Source of the DNA: Anaeromyxobacter soli
GTDB taxonomy: Bacteria > Myxococcota > Myxococcia > Myxococcales > Anaeromyxobacteraceae
DNA length: 48,581 nt
Direction: 5' to 3'
Assembly (NCBI RefSeq): GCF_022808855.1
Contig: NZ_JAKZLF010000027.1
Coordinates: 28,424 to 77,004 of the forward strand
In this document: one piece after another, positions 34,266 to 45,448 of the stretch
Layout: every line of letters begins with the position of its first letter
Numbering within the stretch: the first letter of the stretch is position 1
Program-made: the position numbers and the translations under genes
Notes under the pieces: generated by a model
What the model saw: the letters and a program-made list of their open reading frames with translations, nothing else
Told to the model about the DNA's origin: nothing
Database searches by the model: none

Positions 34266-34317
34266 GACGACGTCTACTTCGCGACCGACGACGTCGACTT
34301 CGCGACCGACGACGTCG
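34266..34317. repeat. 21-base tandem repeat, about 2.5 copies
   Basis: Two full units (34266-34286, 34287-34307) differ at one base and a third is partial. A plus-strand frame would read DDV(Y/D)FAT repeats, so the period keeps frame. No host gene is supported. Confidence 0.7.
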
Positions 34318-34506
34318 TGCGTCGACGCTCGTCGCGCCGGCGGGGATGGAGCCCTCCCGCTATGTGGTCGATCCGTCCGTTGGGCGTGCCACGGACCATC
34401 TGAGGGTCGAGACGAGCTCCCGCTGACGGTGCGAACCGGCAGCGAGAGCCCGCTGGCGTGGGTGCCCGTTGAGCGCACGCGCGCGACCGTGCGCGGAGGC
34501 GCCGAT

Positions 34507-34836
34507 CTACCCGTGCTGGACCGCCTCGGGCTCACGCCGCTCGAGGTTCGCGGGCGGCAGGAGCGCGAGCGGCTCGAGCGGCATCGCGATCCAGAGCGCG
34601 ATGTACGCGAGCACGCCCCAGCCGCCGAACAGGATCGAGAGCAGGAACACCAGCCGGACGGCGGCGCAGGGCAGCCCGAAGCGGTTCGAGAGGCCGCGGG
34701 CCACGCCGGCGATGAGCCGGCCCTCGCGCGCCCGCGTCCAGTCGCGCACGGGCGGCCGCTCGACCATCCAGCTCGTGCAAGCGGCGCAGCGGGTCGCGCC
34801 GGGGGCGTTCTCGGTGCGGCAGTACGGGCAGAGCAT
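34507..34836 (-). CDS. PspC domain protein with N-terminal zinc ribbon
   Basis: The product is 109 residues. A zinc ribbon at the N-terminus has CPYC and CAAC pairs (MLCPYCRTENAPG, TRCAACTSWM). The PspC domain follows (RLIAGVARGLSNRFGLP and AVRLVFLLSILFGGWGVLAYI), with a membrane helix ending ALWIAMPLEP. PspC-type proteins act in the envelope stress response; the zinc ribbon version is common in high-G+C bacteria. It stands apart from its neighbour by 44 bases, in the same orientation. There are no other psp genes in view. Confidence 0.9.
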   Translation of the reverse strand: MLCPYCRTENAPGATRCAACTSWMVERPPVRDWTRAREGRLIAGVARGLSNRFGLPCAAVRLVFLLSILFGGWGVLAYIALWIAMPLEPLALLPPANLERREPEAVQHG

Positions 34837-34880
34837 CGTGTCGTGACCTCCGGCCCGATCGTACGCCGGCGCCCGGCTCC

Positions 34881-35510
34881 CTATTTCAGCGGGCGCCCGA
34901 ACGAGCCCACCCAGAAGCTCCTCCCGTGCGGGAGGGGGACCGTGTGCTCGCGGCGGAGCGGCATGCCGTAGTGCTCGAAGAGCTGCTCGAGCTCCTCGGG
35001 CGGGACGAGCCGCTTGGCTCGACCGATGAGCTGGAGCGGCTTGGAGGGGGGCGGCGGGCCGTCCCCCCCGGGGAGCTCCACGACCGCCGTGCAGCCGCCG
35101 CCGTCCCCGAGCCACTCCGCCACGCGCCGGACGAGCACCTCCGGAAAGACGTACTCGAAGAGGAGCGGCACGTGCACGAGGTCGAACGCGCCGGGAGCCG
35201 CGCGGAACTTCTCCGCCTCGGCGCAGTAGAGCTCGAGCCGCGGGCCGAGGTGGAAGAAGCGCTGCCGCGCGATGCCGAGGTACTGCAGGTTCACGTCCAC
35301 CCCGACGATCCGCGAGGTGACGGAGGGATCGACGTGGTCGAGGCCGTTGCCGGTCCCGCAGCCGAGCAAGAGGAGCCGTCCGGGTTGCGCGGCGAGGTAG
35401 GCCTCCTGGAAGACGGCCGCGAGCGGGGCGCGCTGATCGAGGCCCTCCGGCCCCATGTGCTGCTCGTAGTCGGCGGCCTGCACCACGGTCCACGGGTTCG
35501 GCGTGCTCAT
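34881..35510 (-). CDS. SAM-dependent methyltransferase
   Basis: This is a 209-residue class I methyltransferase with the SAM-binding motif LLLLGCGTGNG (about 48-58), the acidic end of strand 2 (VGVDVNLQYL) and a post-motif strand FDLVHVPLLFEYVF. The ATG at 35510 opens MSTPNPWTVV; the longer open frame upstream reads as low-complexity Arg-rich sequence and is rejected. It might act on a small molecule; the substrate is not visible. It lies upstream of the PspC gene on the same strand. Confidence 0.85.
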   Translation of the reverse strand: MSTPNPWTVVQAADYEQHMGPEGLDQRAPLAAVFQEAYLAAQPGRLLLLGCGTGNGLDHVDPSVTSRIVGVDVNLQYLGIARQRFFHLGPRLELYCAEAEKFRAAPGAFDLVHVPLLFEYVFPEVLVRRVAEWLGDGGGCTAVVELPGGDGPPPPSKPLQLIGRAKRLVPPEELEQLFEHYGMPLRREHTVPLPHGRSFWVGSFGRPLK

Positions 35511-35677
35511 CTGCCCTACCCTAGCCCAAACGCCCCGCGGGAGCAGCGCGTCGGCTCGCCTTCGACGCGGCGCCCGCGCGAGCGCGCCTCGCCTCGCCCG
35601 CGGGATCGTGACCGCGCTCCGGCCAGGAGAGGTGCGCCGCGCGCGCACACGCGCGGCGCGTGCTAGCGTCCCCGAGC

Positions 35678-36157
35678 GTGCGCGTCAGGCCCCTCACCGA
35701 CGCCGATCTCGATCGCTGCATCGACCTCTTCGAGGCGGTCGCGGCGGAGGGGCAGTGGCTCGCGACCGAGCCGCCCATCGACCACCGCGAGGTGCGCGCC
35801 CGCTGGCGCGCGCTCCTCGACAGCGGCGAGGGGACGCTGCTCGTCGCGGAGGAGGAGGGCGGCACCGAGCCGCTCGGGCTCGCGGCGATGGTGGGCCGCA
35901 CCTCGCCCGAGCTCGGGATGCTCGTGGCAGCCGGCCACCGCCGCCGCGGCGTGGGCGACGCGCTCCTCGACGCGGCCGTGGGGTGGGCCCGCGAGGTCGG
36001 CGCGCGCGAGGTGGTGCTGCACGTGTTCCCGCACAACACCGGCGCGGTGGCGCTCTACCGCAAGCACGGCTTCGAGGAGCGGGGGGTGCTCCGGCGCGCC
36101 TACCCGCGCCGCAACCACGAGCGGTGGGACGCCATCCGGATGGTGAAGCCGCTCTGA
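35678..36157 (+). CDS. GNAT-family N-acetyltransferase
   Basis: The product is 159 residues with the acetyl-CoA-binding motif AAGHRRRGVGDALLDAAVGW (R/Q-x-x-G-x-G/A) and the motif B region VVLHVFPHNTGAVALYRKHG. That ending (AVALYRKHGFEERG) is typical of RimI/PhnO-like enzymes. A GTG at 35678 is used; another GTG at 35660 would add six residues and neither has a clear ribosome binding site. The substrate is unknown. It is convergent with the methyltransferase at 36168. Confidence 0.88.
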   Translation: MRVRPLTDADLDRCIDLFEAVAAEGQWLATEPPIDHREVRARWRALLDSGEGTLLVAEEEGGTEPLGLAAMVGRTSPELGMLVAAGHRRRGVGDALLDAAVGWAREVGAREVVLHVFPHNTGAVALYRKHGFEERGVLRRAYPRRNHERWDAIRMVKPL

Positions 36158-36167
36158 CCGGGCGGGA

Positions 36168-36863
36168 TCACACGCGATGGCGCGGCTTCGCCGCCTCGAG
36201 CGCCAGGAACGCCGCGCCCGCCCGCGTCCGGCGGCCGAGCCACGGGTCGAGCGGACGGAGCGCCGCGGCGGCGAGGCCGAGCGGCGGGTGGTAGGCGGCG
36301 CCTCGGACCGCGCCGGGCTCCAGGCCCGCCCGGGCGACGAGCGCCGCGAGCGACGACTCGGTCCACAGGTGCGCGTCGCGCCACGGGCGAGCGCCGAGCC
36401 AGCCGCGGACGCGCCGCCAGGCACCCCACAGGCTGACCGCGCCGAGCTCGCCGAGGACGAGCCGGCCGCCGGGGCGCAGCACGCGCGCCATCTCGCGCAG
36501 CGCGGCGGAGGGCGACGGCACGAAGCAGAGCGCCGTCACCGACACGACGAGCTCGAAGCTCCGGTCGGCGAACGGGAGCGCGGCGGCGTCCCCCGCCGCG
36601 AGCGCGACGGCCGCGCCGGCGGCCCGGGCGTTCGCGCCTGCCCGCGCGAGGGCGGCGGGCGAGAGATCGACGCCGGTCGCCCGCGCCCCGCGCCGCGCCA
36701 GGGCGAGGGCGTACGCGCCGTCGCCGCACCCCACGTCGAGGATCCTCGCGCCCGCCACGCCGCCGCAGAGCTCCATCACCGCCGCCCGCTCGACGGCCTC
36801 GGTGGTCCTCCCGAGCAGGCTCCTCCGCCAGGCCTCGTAGGAGAGCGGCGTGGGCGCGGTCAC
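36168..36863 (-). CDS. Class I SAM-dependent methyltransferase
   Basis: The 231-residue product has motif I ILDVGCGDGAYALAL (about 41-55), the ATGVDLSPAAL strand, and the post-I DRSFELVVSVTALCFV segment with RPGGRLVLGELG, as in UbiE/COQ5-type methyltransferases. The GTG start overlaps the stop of the ArsR-rhodanese regulator (GTGA), so the two are translated together. In such operons the methyltransferase may act on a metalloid or sulfur compound, but that is inference from the partner only. Confidence 0.87.
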   Translation of the reverse strand: MTAPTPLSYEAWRRSLLGRTTEAVERAAVMELCGGVAGARILDVGCGDGAYALALARRGARATGVDLSPAALARAGANARAAGAAVALAAGDAAALPFADRSFELVVSVTALCFVPSPSAALREMARVLRPGGRLVLGELGAVSLWGAWRRVRGWLGARPWRDAHLWTESSLAALVARAGLEPGAVRGAAYHPPLGLAAAALRPLDPWLGRRTRAGAAFLALEAAKPRHRV

Positions 36864-37537
36864 GACCGGCCGGACCGCTCGACCCGGCGGCCCCGGGCCG
36901 CCCAGTCGAGGACGCCGTCGGACAGGCGAACCGCCTTGAGCCCCTTGCGACGGAGGAGCGTCACCGCCTCCACCGCGAGGACGCAGTACGGCCCGCGGCA
37001 GTAGGCGACGACCTCCTTGTCCCTCGGCAGCTCCGAGAGCCGCTTCGCGAGGTCCGGCAGCGGCACCGAGACCGCGCCGGCGATGTGGCCCGACTCGAAC
37101 TCCTCCGGCGGCCGCACGTCGAGGAGCGTCACCTCCCCGGCGCGCACGCGGCGGCGGAGGGCCTCCTCGTCCAGCGCCTCCAGCTGGTCCCGCTCCGCGA
37201 GGAACTCCCGCCGGATCCGCTCGACCTCCGCGAGCCGCGCCTCGGCGACGCCGCGCAGCGCGAGGAGCAGCGCGGGCACGGTGGGATCCGAGACCCGGCA
37301 GGTGACGAACAGCCCCTCCTTCGTCGCCTCGACGAGGCCGGCCGCGCGCAGCACCTGGAGGTGCTGCGAGGTGTTCGCGAGGCTCATGTCCGTGAGCCGG
37401 GCGAGCGCGTCCACCGTCCGCGGCCCCTGGGCGAGCAGCTCCACGAGCTCGATCCGGTGCGGGCTGGCGAGCGCCTTGGAGACGCGCGCGAACTGCTCGT
37501 AGATGGCGGTCTTGAATCGCCGCCCGGAGGTCTCCAC
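36860..37537 (-). CDS. ArsR-family regulator fused to rhodanese domain
   Basis: The product is about 225 residues. The N-terminal winged helix (about 10-95) is of the ArsR type (ALASPHRIELVELLAQGPRT, LTDMSLANTSQHLQVLRAAG). The C-terminal rhodanese domain carries the active cysteine loop YCRGPYC and the entry motif LLDVRPPEEFESGHIAGA. Such fusions are thought to sense reactive sulfur or metals, with the persulfidated Cys controlling DNA binding. The GTG at 37537 is preferred over the TTG at 37561 because the best promoter would begin transcription near 37566 and homologues begin shortly before the RRFKTAIYEQF segment. It is coupled to the downstream methyltransferase gene. Confidence 0.88.
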   Translation of the reverse strand: METSGRRFKTAIYEQFARVSKALASPHRIELVELLAQGPRTVDALARLTDMSLANTSQHLQVLRAAGLVEATKEGLFVTCRVSDPTVPALLLALRGVAEARLAEVERIRREFLAERDQLEALDEEALRRRVRAGEVTLLDVRPPEEFESGHIAGAVSVPLPDLAKRLSELPRDKEVVAYCRGPYCVLAVEAVTLLRRKGLKAVRLSDGVLDWAARGRRVERSGRS

Positions 37538-37557
37538 CGTCTTGCCGCGTCTCGTGC

Positions 37558-37599
37558 TCAAGCGAGATGTTGACTATGTGGCGGCGGGCGAGGCGTCAA
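37558..37599 (-). promoter_or_regulatory. Promoter and possible operator of the ArsR-rhodanese gene
   Basis: On the minus strand TTGACG (37599-37594) and CATAGT (37578-37573) are spaced by 15 bases, a plausible if tight promoter. A TCAA-N8-TTGA inverted repeat (37558-37573) abuts the -10, where an autorepressing ArsR protein would be expected to bind. Both are inferred from sequence alone. Confidence 0.4.
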
Positions 37600-37646
37600 G
37601 TGCGAGGCAGGGATGGCCCCCGCCCGCACCTCCGCCGGTGGGGCGC

Positions 37647-39122
37647 TCACCGCGGCGACCCGCGCCCCTCCAGCACGAGCCGCGCGCGGAGCTCGTGGAG
37701 CCCGCGCTCGAGCCCGACCGGGAACTGGTGCGGGTTCACGAACCGCTTCACGCCCGCGTGGAAGCGGCCGAGCTGCGCGACGGTGCGCGCGCGGAGCTCG
37801 GGGAGCGGCGGCGGGTCGTAGACCCGACGCCCGCGGCGGAACACCGGGACAAGGAGATCCTCGCCCGCGACGTCCGCCTCGATCTCGCGGCGGCGCAGCG
37901 GGTCGAGCGGATCGAGGATGACGGCCGGCGCGGGCAGCCCGATCCCCTCCTCGTAGATCGCGTCGGCGAGGAACTCCCCGCCGCGCAGGAAGCGGCGGAC
38001 CTGCAGCACCCCGGGCACGTTCGTCTTCGCGGTCTGCTCCGAGACCTTCACGCGCGGGAGCCACGCGCCCTCCGGGCCGTCGCGCACCGCGCCGAGCTTG
38101 TACACGCCGCCGAGCGCGCCGTCGCCCATGCCGGTCACGAGGCGCGTGCCGACGCCCCACACGGTGATGGTGGCGCCCTGGTCCTTCAGGCTCTGGATGA
38201 TGTTCTCGTCGAGCTCGTTCGAGGCGAGGATGACCGCCTTCGGGAAGCCGGCCTCGTCGAGCCGCTTGCGCGCCTGGATCGAGAGCCAGGCGAGATCCCC
38301 CGAGTCGAGCCGGATGCCGACCATCTCCTGCCCCTGCGTCCGCAGCCAGCGGCCGGCCTCGATGGCGTGGTCGATGCCGGAGAGGGAGCCGTAGGTGTCC
38401 ACGAGGAACACGCAGTTCGCGGGCAGCGCGCGGGCGTAGGCCATGAACGCCTCGCGCTCGTCGCCGTGCAGCATGACCCAGCTGTGCGCGTGCGTGCCGC
38501 GCACCGGGATCCCGTAGAGGCGGCCCGCCAGCGTGTTGGAGGTGGAGGAGCAGCCGCCGAGGTAGGCGGCGCGGCTCGCGGAGAGGCCGCCGTCGATGCC
38601 TTGCGCGCGCCGCAGCCCGAACTCGAGCACCGGCTCGCCGCGCGCGGCGATGCACACGCGGGCGGCCTTGGTCGCGACGAGCGACTGGAAGTTCACCATC
38701 GCGAGGAGCGCGGTCTCGAGGATCATCGCCGGGATGATCGGGCCCGCCACGCGGAGCAGCGGCTCGTGCGGGAACACGACCGTCCCCTCCGGAACGGCGT
38801 CCACGTCGACGTCCACCTCGAGCCGACCGAGCGCCTCGAGGAAGCCGCGCTCGAAGAGCGGCTCGCCGTCCGCGCCGCGCTGGTCCGCGAGGAACGCGAG
38901 GTCGTCCGCGTCGAAGCGGAGGTGCTCCACGAAGTCGACGACGTGCTCGAGCCCCGCCGCCACGGTGAACCCGCCCGAGAACGGGTTCTTGCGGAAGGAC
39001 AGGGTGAAGCACGCCTCCTTCCGCTCGAGGCCGCTCTTCCACGCCGCGTACGCCATCGTCAGCTCGTAGAAGTCGGTGAGCAGCGCGAGCGACGGGCGGT
39101 AGAGCTGCGAGGGGACGGGCAT
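37647..39122 (-). CDS. pncB: Nicotinate phosphoribosyltransferase
   Basis: The enzyme makes nicotinate mononucleotide from nicotinate and PRPP, a salvage step of NAD synthesis. The 491-residue product opens LLTDFYELTMAYAAW, a family hallmark. It also has KNPFSGGFTVAAGLE, EFGLRRAQGIDGG, the GTHAHSWVM segment that includes the His phosphorylated in the reaction cycle, and IRLDSGDLAWLS. The C-terminus carries VAGEDLLVPVFRRGRRV. The ATG at 39122 follows GGAGG; an open frame extends 42 codons further but is unlike the family. It is divergent from acnA across 218 bases. Confidence 0.95.
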   Translation of the reverse strand: MPVPSQLYRPSLALLTDFYELTMAYAAWKSGLERKEACFTLSFRKNPFSGGFTVAAGLEHVVDFVEHLRFDADDLAFLADQRGADGEPLFERGFLEALGRLEVDVDVDAVPEGTVVFPHEPLLRVAGPIIPAMILETALLAMVNFQSLVATKAARVCIAARGEPVLEFGLRRAQGIDGGLSASRAAYLGGCSSTSNTLAGRLYGIPVRGTHAHSWVMLHGDEREAFMAYARALPANCVFLVDTYGSLSGIDHAIEAGRWLRTQGQEMVGIRLDSGDLAWLSIQARKRLDEAGFPKAVILASNELDENIIQSLKDQGATITVWGVGTRLVTGMGDGALGGVYKLGAVRDGPEGAWLPRVKVSEQTAKTNVPGVLQVRRFLRGGEFLADAIYEEGIGLPAPAVILDPLDPLRRREIEADVAGEDLLVPVFRRGRRVYDPPPLPELRARTVAQLGRFHAGVKRFVNPHQFPVGLERGLHELRARLVLEGRGSPR

Positions 39123-39340
39123 CGAGCCTCCGGGGTCACTATTTCTAGCGCGGAGCGCTCCCGCGGTCTGCGTCGTCGCGGCGCACCCCGGCGGAGCCCC
39201 GACACGCCGCTTGAAGGACGGCGAGCCGCGCGTATGAAAGCTGCTCACCCAACGACCGGCGGGACGCCAGGGCGCGTCCCCCGGCCCGAGGCTCGCGCCC
39301 GCTCCGCCGGCGGCCGCGCGCGGCTCAGGCGAGGATCCCC

Positions 39341-42187
<2,847 letters not shown>

Positions 42188-42310
42188 GCGGCGCCTGTCG
42201 CTCGCCAGGGCGAGGGCGGTCGCCGGCGTGGCGGGGGCGAGCCCCGTGAGCCGATGTATGCGCGCCGCGTTCTTGCGCGGTCGCGAGGGGACGGCGTAGA
42301 AGCGGCGGGC

Positions 42311-42619
42311 ATGACGCTCCACGTCGCCCTCGCCGTCTCGGCCCTCGCCGCCTCCGTCCTGCTCGTCGCCTCCTCCGCGCAGCGGGTGCTCCCGGTGATC
42401 GCGCTCGTCGCGGCCGCCGTCGAGACCGCGGTCGCGCTCGGCTACCTGCACATCTCGGTGAGCGGGCTGCCCCTCGGGCTCATCCTCGGGCTGGCGCTCG
42501 CGGTGCCGGGGCTCATCGGCTGGCTGCGCGCCACCGCCAAGAGCTCCGTCTCCGCCGCCGCGCTGGTCGCCTTCACCGGCGTGCTGCAGGTCATCGTCTA
42601 CGTCGGGGCCCGGTTGTAG
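42311..42619 (+). CDS. Small membrane protein, hypothetical
   Basis: The 102-residue product has about four hydrophobic segments (HVALAVSALAASVLLVA, VLPVIALVAAAVETAVALGY, LGLILGLALAVPGLIGWL, ALVAFTGVLQVIVYVG). The longer open frame from 42254 has an Arg-rich N-terminus with no family sense, so the ATG at 42311 is used. It is convergent with the hybrid histidine kinase. Unrecognised family; function unknown. Confidence 0.6.
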   Translation: MTLHVALAVSALAASVLLVASSAQRVLPVIALVAAAVETAVALGYLHISVSGLPLGLILGLALAVPGLIGWLRATAKSSVSAAALVAFTGVLQVIVYVGARL

Positions 42620-42676
42620 GGCGAAGCAGCGCGGGCTCGCTCCCCGCTGGGCCGCACCCGAGCGGTGACGCAAGCC

Positions 42677-44854
42677 TCAGCCCGCCGCGCGCGCGCCCTC
42701 GCCGCCGGTCCGCGGCGGCTCCGGCGCTTCCGGGTTCGCGGCCGTGCCCTGCGGGCCGGCGGCGTCCGGTCGGCGGGTGTCGCGCAGGAGCCCGGCGATC
42801 GTCGCGTGCAGCGTCGCGGGATCGACCGGCTTCGCGAGGTGCGCGTCGAAGCCCGCCGCGAGCGCGCGCTGCCGATCCTCGGGGCGGGCGAACGCGGTGA
42901 GCGCGGCGATCGCCACGCGCCGCTCGCCGCGCGCCTCCTCGAGGCGCCGCAGCTCGTGCACGAACGTGAAGCCGTCCTCTCCCGGCATGGCGATGTCCGA
43001 CACGACGAGGTCCGGGCGCTCCCGGGCGACGGCGTCGAGCGCCTCGCGGACGGAGGCCGCGCCCTCCGGCCGCGCGCCCCACGAGGCGAGCAGCTGGAGC
43101 AGCACGTCCCGCGAGTCCGCCTCGTCGTCCACGACGAGCACCCGGGCGCCGCCCAGGTCGGGCCGGGCGCTCTCCGCCGCCGGCGCCACCGCGGGCGCGC
43201 GCGCGACCGGCGGCAGCACCACGCGGAAGGTGGCCCCGCGGCCGGGCCCGTCGCTCTCCGCCTCGATGGTCCCGCCGTGGAGCGCCACGAGCTGCCTCGT
43301 GATCGCGAGCCCGAGCCCGAGCCCGCCGTGGCGCCGCACCGACGCCCCCTCCGCGTGGACGAACGGATCGAACACGACCGGGAGGAAGTCGCGCGCCATT
43401 CCCACGCCGGTGTCCTTCACCTCCAGGAGGGCGCCCCCGCGCGACGCCGCGAGCCGCACGTCGACGCTGCCGCCCGGCTGAGTGAACTTCACCGCGTTCG
43501 ACAGGAGGTTCCACGCGACCTGGCGCAGGCGCGCGGCGTCGCCGACGACGCGGGGCAGCTCCGGCCCTGCGGTGCGGGAGAGCGCGACGCCCTTTGCGCG
43601 CGCCGTCGCGCGGACCGCCTCGACCGCGTCGTCCACCACCCCGAGCAGATCGACGTCGGCGTGCCCGACCTCGATCTTCCCGGCCGCGATGCGCGACATG
43701 TCGAGCAGATCCGACACGAGCTGCGCGAGCGTGCGGCCGTTCCGCTCGATGACCGCGAGGCCGCGGGCGAGCCGCTCCGGATCGCCGCCCGCGTCGCGCA
43801 GGAGGCCGGACCAGCCGAGGATCGCGTTGAGCGGCGTGCGCAGCTCGTGCGAGAGCGTGGCGAGGAACTCGTCCTTCGAGCGGCTCGCGGCCTCGGCGTG
43901 GACCCGCGCGTCCTGCTCGCGCGCCAGCGCGCGGGCGAGCTCCTCGCGCGAGGCGGCGTGCGCCTCCTGCGCGCGGAGCTTCGCGAGCTCCATGCGGTCG
44001 ATCGCGACCGCGTCCCGGAGCACCAGCACGACGAACAGCAGCGAGAGCACGACGACGAGGAGCGAGACGGCGAGCGCCCCCTCGCCCGAGGCGCCCGTCA
44101 CCGCGAGGGCGAGCCCGCCGAGGAGCAGGGGGAGGAGCAGGACGTAGACGAGCAGCCGGCGCGCGAGCGCGCTCCCGGCGCCTGTAGACGCGAGGTTCGC
44201 GACGAAGCCGCGGTCCGGACGGGCGCACAGGAGGCCCACGTCGAGCGTCAAGAGCGCGATGGCGGACGGGAAGGCGATTCCGGTGACGGTGGCCTCGCGG
44301 TAGAGCAGCGAGACGTCGAAGGTGTGGCCGACGACGCCGAGGAGCGCGATGGCCATCGCGACGATGGCGAGCCCCTGCGCGAGCCACGCGGCGCGGCGGC
44401 GCGCGTCGAGGCCCACGAGGACCGCGCCCGCGAGCAGGAAGCTCGCGGCGGCGGGCGGACCGGGCCGGCCGGGGAGCGTGACCGCGGCGCTCAGGCCCAG
44501 GCCCGGCACGAGGACCCGGTCGATGTGGAGGTCGACGAGGGCGAGGTGCTCGACGAGGGTGGCGGCGCCCAGGGCCGCGACGAGGACGCCGATCACGCGA
44601 GAGGCGATCCGCGCCCAGCGCGCGCCGAGCCCCGCGAGCGAGAGCCCGAGGGCGGCCGCGATGATGCCCGCCGCCGTGTTCGGCTGGACCTCGATCCCCC
44701 GGGCGAGGGTGCGGAGCCACGGGACGCCCAGGGGATGGCTGACCAGGGCGCCCACCCCGATACCGCCCGCGAGCGCCGCCGCGACCTGCGAGATGCGGTG
44801 CATCCGGGCGACGACCTTGGGATCGAGCAGGGGGATGTCCTTAGGTGCGTCCAT
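42677..44854 (-). CDS. Membrane hybrid histidine kinase with receiver
   Basis: The 725-residue product has an N-terminal membrane region of about eight hydrophobic helices (about 20-300), not a known named sensor to me. It is followed by a coiled segment and HisKA with the phosphorylated His in FLATLSHELRTPLN. The HATPase core shows NLLSNAVKFTQPGG, VKDTGVGMARD, and GGLGLGLAITRQL. The C-terminal receiver is complete: VLVVDDEADSRD, phospho-acceptor Asp in LVVSDIAMPGEDG and Lys in HLAKPVD. It probably starts a phosphorelay, with the partner encoded elsewhere. The membrane sensor suggests detection within or near the membrane. Confidence 0.93.
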   Translation of the reverse strand: MDAPKDIPLLDPKVVARMHRISQVAAALAGGIGVGALVSHPLGVPWLRTLARGIEVQPNTAAGIIAAALGLSLAGLGARWARIASRVIGVLVAALGAATLVEHLALVDLHIDRVLVPGLGLSAAVTLPGRPGPPAAASFLLAGAVLVGLDARRRAAWLAQGLAIVAMAIALLGVVGHTFDVSLLYREATVTGIAFPSAIALLTLDVGLLCARPDRGFVANLASTGAGSALARRLLVYVLLLPLLLGGLALAVTGASGEGALAVSLLVVVLSLLFVVLVLRDAVAIDRMELAKLRAQEAHAASREELARALAREQDARVHAEAASRSKDEFLATLSHELRTPLNAILGWSGLLRDAGGDPERLARGLAVIERNGRTLAQLVSDLLDMSRIAAGKIEVGHADVDLLGVVDDAVEAVRATARAKGVALSRTAGPELPRVVGDAARLRQVAWNLLSNAVKFTQPGGSVDVRLAASRGGALLEVKDTGVGMARDFLPVVFDPFVHAEGASVRRHGGLGLGLAITRQLVALHGGTIEAESDGPGRGATFRVVLPPVARAPAVAPAAESARPDLGGARVLVVDDEADSRDVLLQLLASWGARPEGAASVREALDAVARERPDLVVSDIAMPGEDGFTFVHELRRLEEARGERRVAIAALTAFARPEDRQRALAAGFDAHLAKPVDPATLHATIAGLLRDTRRPDAAGPQGTAANPEAPEPPRTGGEGARAAG

Positions 44855-44979
44855 CGGAACCCTGGCGGGAAGCTAGGGTCGCTCCGAGATGGGCGCCATG
44901 TGTGCGAGCAGGCGGTCGCGCGCTCCCGTTGGGGGGCACAGGATCGTGGCGGCGCGGGCGGGGTGGGGCGAAGCCCCGC

Positions 44980-45318
44980 TCACAGCAACGCCGCCGCCAG
45001 GAGCGCGGCTGCGATGAGCAGGGCCATCCAGCCGACCGTCCAGGAGCGTCCGCTCTCGGGCACCGGGGCGACGAGGTCGTCCTCCACGTCGGTCGGCGAG
45101 ATGGCGGGGCTCGCGAGGATCTCTCGCGCGCGGGGCAGATCGTGGGCCGGGACGAGGACGCGGATCGTCCGGCCGACGCCCGGCAGGAGCGCCGCGTCGG
45201 TCCCCTCGAGCACCGCGGCGGCGATCCCATCCGCCTCGAGCATCCCGCGGACGAGCTCCGCGTCGGTGAGGCTTCCGAACACCGCGACGGTCCGATACTC
45301 CGCTGAGTGCTGTTCCAC
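44980..45318 (-). CDS. DUF2007-like protein with C-terminal membrane helix
   Basis: The 112-residue product has a DUF2007/GlnB-like fold (TVAVFGSLTDAELVRGMLEADG, then VLVPAHDLPRAREIL) followed by a C-terminal membrane helix (WMALLIAAALLAAALL). The start is GTG at 45318. DUF2007 proteins are called putative signal-transducing proteins; no function is proved. The gene stands 125 bases from the hybrid kinase in the same orientation. A GGGGC-TTC-GCCCC hairpin directly follows its stop and could limit readthrough. Confidence 0.8.
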   Translation of the reverse strand: MEQHSAEYRTVAVFGSLTDAELVRGMLEADGIAAAVLEGTDAALLPGVGRTIRVLVPAHDLPRAREILASPAISPTDVEDDLVAPVPESGRSWTVGWMALLIAAALLAAALL

Positions 45319-45448
45319 TCCCCTTCCCCTCGTCGAATGCTCGCACTCGGCGCCGCGCCGGTCCAGTCGGCGCGCTGTCAGAGGGGTTCGCTACGGTCCG
45401 CCGGCCGTCCCGGATGGCCGGCATCCCGCAGCAGGAGGTCCTGGACCG

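Larger units (their letters stand above)
33959..34506. other. Boundary spacer of the accessory segment
   Basis: About 550 bases without a convincing gene. It contains a degenerate tRNA-like fold (34153-34218) and a 21-base tandem repeat (34266-34317). G+C content rises towards the PspC gene. Short frames exist, including one of 47 codons through the repeat from an ATG at 34260, but none has a good start or family signal. Confidence 0.5.
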
